A stretch of DNA of 64,000 nucleotides from Halorubrum sp. Atlit-26R (GTDB lineage Archaea; Halobacteriota; Halobacteria; Halobacteriales; Haloferacaceae). Of this stretch, positions 61,885-64,000 are shown piece after piece. The notes under the pieces were generated by a model. The model did not search any database. It was given only the letters and a program-made list of their open reading frames with translations, and was not told where the DNA came from. Position 1 is the stretch's first letter, and each line of letters starts with the position of its first letter. Position numbers and translations under genes: made by a program. The stretch lies in the NCBI RefSeq assembly GCF_003666015.1, contig NZ_QPLT01000016.1, positions 16,403 to 80,402 on the forward strand. The letters are read 5' to 3'.

Positions 61885-62045
61885 CGCTGATCGGTTCGGG
61901 CTCGGGGCACTCAACCGGTTCGGTGAGTTGAGGACGGAGCGCCGTCGCTCGTGAGTTTAAAACGGATGCGGGAGAAGTGGGCCGGCACGACGGCGACTTA
62001 GGGCCATGAGCAGCCTGCTCGGTAGTTTCTATTCCTCGATTCATC

Positions 62046-63119
62046 TTACTGGGTGTTGAAATCAAGTTCATCGTCGAAGTCGAGTTTCTGGAGGTGATCG
62101 CGACGGCTGTTCATCTGGTCGTGGTAGCGCGACCACCGCTGGGACTCGGTCGCCCAGTCGTAGTGATCGCGGATAGTCTGGACCGACGCGTTCACGCGCT
62201 GCGCGACGACCTCGGGCGGAATCCCCGCGTTCAGCATCCACGTCACCGCGCCCGTCCGAATTCGGTGCGGAGACCGAGACGACGGGCACTTGCTCGCGTG
62301 CTTGAACTCGGTGTAATCGCAGCTGGTCCGCTGCTTTCCGTGCGGGCAGTCCGAGTGAAGACACGGGAGGGTCGCGACGTACGACCAGGTGCGGATCGTG
62401 TTCTCGGTCGGGCGCCCGTATCGGCTGGCGAGGTAGGGCTGCCGATCGTGTTCGTCGCGAACGTCGTAGCGGTTCCCGAGGAACTCGCGCAGTACGCTCG
62501 CGGTCTCATCAGGGACCGCAACGGCGCGCTCCCCGTGCTGTTTGTTCTTGAGCGGGGTTCCCGTCTCGGGGCGATGATGGAACTCGACGTACCCCTTGCC
62601 GGGGTACACATCGTGAACGTCGAGCGCGCGGAGGCCGCCCTGCCGCGCGCCGGTGTGCCATGCGAGTTCGAGGAAGGTGTGTTGCCGGGTCGCCCGGTGG
62701 AGGTCGGAGTCCCGGTAGTAGTTGAGCAGCGAGAGCGCCGCCTCGGTCGACAGGCTCTCCGAGTTCGCGCGTTCGGACGCGTCGATGTCGGGAACCCGGA
62801 CGGAGTCGGAGAGGTCGTCGACGGCGCCGATCTGTTCCAGGTACTCGGTGAACTTCTGGAGCGTCCACATCTCCCCTTCGAGGGTCGCCGGTGCGACCGC
62901 GCCGCTGCGCAGCTCGTAATACTCGTCGAGGTCGTAGCCGCGGAGGTCGCCGATCCGTTCGACGCCGATCCCTTGGCACCACTCGACGAACAGCTTCAGC
63001 CGGTACTTCCACGATTTGACGCTGGCGTCGGTCGAGTCAGACCGCCGTCGACGAAGGTAGCGGGTTACCGCCTCCCGCGGGGCGAGGTCGCCGGGATCGC
63101 GCGAGCGGTCCCGGCTCAC
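62046..63119 (-). CDS. Tyrosine recombinase/integrase, second mobile region
   Basis: 357 residues from GTG at 63119, which overlaps the upstream stop (GTGA). N-terminal SAM-like domain (SVKSWKYRLKLFVEWCQG), then arginine I in HTGARQGGLRALD, HxxR in SPHRIRTGAVTW and tyrosine in DHYDWA. It has the same type of cysteine-rich insert as the island integrase (CLHSDCPHGKQRTSC ... KCPSS). Its partner att sites are not visible, so its element probably extends right of the window. Confidence 0.9.
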   Translation of the reverse strand: MSRDRSRDPGDLAPREAVTRYLRRRRSDSTDASVKSWKYRLKLFVEWCQGIGVERIGDLRGYDLDEYYELRSGAVAPATLEGEMWTLQKFTEYLEQIGAVDDLSDSVRVPDIDASERANSESLSTEAALSLLNYYRDSDLHRATRQHTFLELAWHTGARQGGLRALDVHDVYPGKGYVEFHHRPETGTPLKNKQHGERAVAVPDETASVLREFLGNRYDVRDEHDRQPYLASRYGRPTENTIRTWSYVATLPCLHSDCPHGKQRTSCDYTEFKHASKCPSSRSPHRIRTGAVTWMLNAGIPPEVVAQRVNASVQTIRDHYDWATESQRWSRYHDQMNSRRDHLQKLDFDDELDFNTQ

Positions 63120-63313
63120 AGGTAGCCCTCCGGAGCGTCGAGGATCGGGTGATCCGGGTGCGCCTCGGCGAAGTGGTCGAGGTAGCCGGCCACCTGTCGC
63201 GCGTACCGAGTGAACCCGTCCGGCGGATCGGGTTCGATGGAGGCTCCGCACACCTCGCAGTTGGAGAGATCGCGGGCGTCGGTCGCCGCGATCAGTCGGG
63301 GATTATCTCTCAT
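63116..63313 (-). CDS. Small zinc-binding protein coupled to the integrase
   Basis: 65 residues with one CEVCGAS pair and a histidine-rich C-terminal half (DHFAEAHPDHP), possibly a single zinc site. The ATG at 63313 follows a minus-strand TATA box (ACTATATTTTG, 63338-63348) at leaderless spacing. The stop overlaps the integrase start by 4 nt. Confidence 0.65.
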   Translation of the reverse strand: MRDNPRLIAATDARDLSNCEVCGASIEPDPPDGFTRYARQVAGYLDHFAEAHPDHPILDAPEGYL

Positions 63314-63337
63314 CACGACCTGCTATTCTGAGGCTAA

Positions 63338-63390
63338 CAAAATATAGTTTGTCCCTGTAGCGAACGTTTCTTATCTCGGATTATATAATG
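63338..63390. promoter_or_regulatory. Divergent promoters of the integrase and repressor genes
   Basis: Minus strand: ACTATATTTTG (63338-63348), about 30 nt before 63313. Plus strand: TTATATAATG (63381-63390), about 27 nt before the ATG at 63411. The layout suits a repressor that controls both directions. Confidence 0.6.
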
Positions 63391-63410
63391 TCGCGCCCTC
63401 GATAGCAGGT

Positions 63411-63722
63411 ATGCGAAAATCCGGGAAGTGGATGGTTCTCCTCGACGAGCGGATTCTAGAGCTGTTCGTCGAGTCGAACGAGGATTACCTGTCCGTCTCC
63501 GAGATCGCGGAGCATCCCCGGATTCCGTACAGCTCGCAGTACGTAGGCCAGCGGAGCAGGAAACTCGCGAACCACGGGCTGTTGTACGCGGTCGGGAATG
63601 GGATGTACACGCTGACCGATGAGGGAGAGGCGTATCTCAAAGGGGAGTACAACGCGGCAGAGAACGGAAACGCAGAGGTATCGACGAGCGAAGGCGCTGG
63701 TGAGACTCAAGACGAGGCCTGA
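63411..63722 (+). CDS. PhiH1-repressor-like winged-helix protein
   Basis: 103 residues. KSGKWMVLLDERILELF and ISSEY-type helix SVSEIAEHPRIPYSSQYVGQ, then KLANHGLLYAVGNGMYTLTDEG as wing. This matches the haloarchaeal phage phiH1 repressor type. The acidic glycine/serine C-terminal tail is probably flexible. Likely controls the divergent integrase operon. Confidence 0.8.
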   Translation: MRKSGKWMVLLDERILELFVESNEDYLSVSEIAEHPRIPYSSQYVGQRSRKLANHGLLYAVGNGMYTLTDEGEAYLKGEYNAAENGNAEVSTSEGAGETQDEA

Positions 63723-63874
63723 ATGTGTAAGATGCGTCGGATGGGCCGATGGATGTACACTGTCGATGAGCGGATTCTAGAACATTTAGCGGAGGAGTCA
63801 TGGGCGTCACCATCTACTATGGCAACAAAAATGGAGTTCCAGCAACTCGAACTGGATTCTGAATACATAGAACT
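63723..63874 (+). pseudogene. Second phiH1-repressor-like gene, cut by an IS element
   Basis: From ATG 63723 (or 63741) the reading is MGRWMYTVDERILEHLAEES, then SPSTMATKMEFQQLELDSEY. This parallels the start of phiH1-type repressors, but it stops at the IS end after about 50 codons with no wing. It begins right at the end of the intact repressor gene. Confidence 0.6.
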
Positions 63875-63925
63875 GCTCTGTTGAATCCGCAGAAGGCGGC
63901 GGGATAGCGTCGCTCTGAAGGTGGA

Positions 63926-63973
63926 AACGAAGCGGAAGAGCCGAATGTGTCCAAACTACTCTTCCGCTTCGTT
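63926..63973 (+). promoter_or_regulatory. 15-bp hairpin with the transposase start codon in its loop
   Basis: AACGAAGCGGAAGAG (63926-63940) is perfectly complementary to CTCTTCCGCTTCGTT (63959-63973). The 18-nt loop contains the GTG start at 63947. In an RNA this would hide the start codon region; it fits a device limiting transposase translation. Confidence 0.6.
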
Positions 63974-64000
63974 AAGCAAGCCGCGTCGCTGGCTCAAAAG
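63947..64000 (+). CDS. Transposase N-terminus, IS5-like (partial)
   Basis: Eighteen codons from GTG: VSKLLFRFVKQAASLAQK. This resembles the N-terminus of haloarchaeal IS5/ISH1-group transposases as I recall them. The rest is beyond the window. An overlapping ATG frame (63945, MCPNYSS) is considered unlikely. Confidence 0.5.
   Translation, partial: MSKLLFRFVKQAASLAQK

Larger units (their letters stand above)
63875..64000 (+). mobile_element. Left end of an IS5/ISH1-like insertion sequence (runs off the window)
   Basis: The end sequence GCTCTGTTGAATCC (63875-63888) resembles the MITE ends in this window (GGCTCTGTTGAAATCC). It contains the start of a transposase and a 15-bp inverted repeat around that start. 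The other end, its target duplication and its family are outside the window. Confidence 0.65.

Noticed and set aside
61885..62045. An att site for the second integrase beside its 3' end
   Set aside because: No tRNA fragment or direct repeat could be identified inside the window. The partner site may lie outside.

Overview
The window is chromosomal DNA from a haloarchaeon, most likely Halorubrum or a close relative. The evidence is high G+C coding sequence, strongly acidic proteins, TATA-type promoters about 27-30 nt before leaderless start codons, archaeal-only families (DUF63, DUF2150), twin-arginine exported proteins and an archaeal tRNA-Val. The genus is an inference. No rRNA genes and no CRISPR array were found.

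Positions 1-39.3 kb are mostly ordinary core chromosome. In order: a NhaC-type antiporter (cut by the left edge), aspartate-semialdehyde dehydrogenase, a 3-hydroxyacyl-CoA dehydrogenase/enoyl-CoA hydratase fusion, a DNA glycosylase, a RimK ligase-protease fusion facing an AstE/aspartoacylase-type hydrolase, a pirin, a methyltransferase, an MFS carrier, a lactate permease, two UspA proteins, a DNA adenine methylase with GATC-bearing upstream repeats, DUF63/DUF456/DUF2150 proteins, TatD-like and VOC enzymes, a Tat-exported penicillin acylase, a CinA-type protein, two SDRs, a large exported protein with seven pilin-like repeats, and an ABC exporter with a divergent ArsR-like regulator.

Scattered between these genes are six copies of one non-coding intergenic repeat family. 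Each has a head with a long hairpin whose arms covary between copies, plus 1-5 tail units of about 57 bp ending in TTTATAAA. Two copies ride inside related ~580-bp terminal-inverted-repeat elements (MITE-like). One of these MITEs has an 8-bp target duplication and appears to be nested in another copy of the repeat.

Positions 41631-54088 are an integrated island. A 30-bp direct repeat of the 3' end of tRNA-Val(CAC) bounds it, and a tyrosine recombinase lies just inside the left repeat. Its cargo is a four-gene operon: a BrxC/PglY/DUF499-like P-loop ATPase, a very small PglZ-like protein, a DUF1156 adenine methyltransferase (PglXI-like) and a 129-residue protein. This looks like a stripped-down relative of BREX phage-defence systems and is the best candidate here for an undescribed system. 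The rest of the island holds small hypothetical, winged-helix, SWIM and C2H2 zinc-finger proteins, one with a structured 5' leader. An AT-rich DUF6414 gene lies just left of the island.

Positions 54.1-61.9 kb return to core-type genes: a hypothetical protein, a coiled-coil protein, an alpha/beta hydrolase, a sulfatase-like/GtrA pair, a TVP38 membrane protein, an SLC13 permease and DUF429. From 62 kb a second mobile region begins: another tyrosine recombinase with a small zinc-ribbon partner, a divergent phiH1-type repressor, a second repressor apparently cut by an insertion sequence, and the start of an IS5/ISH1-like element that runs off the right edge.
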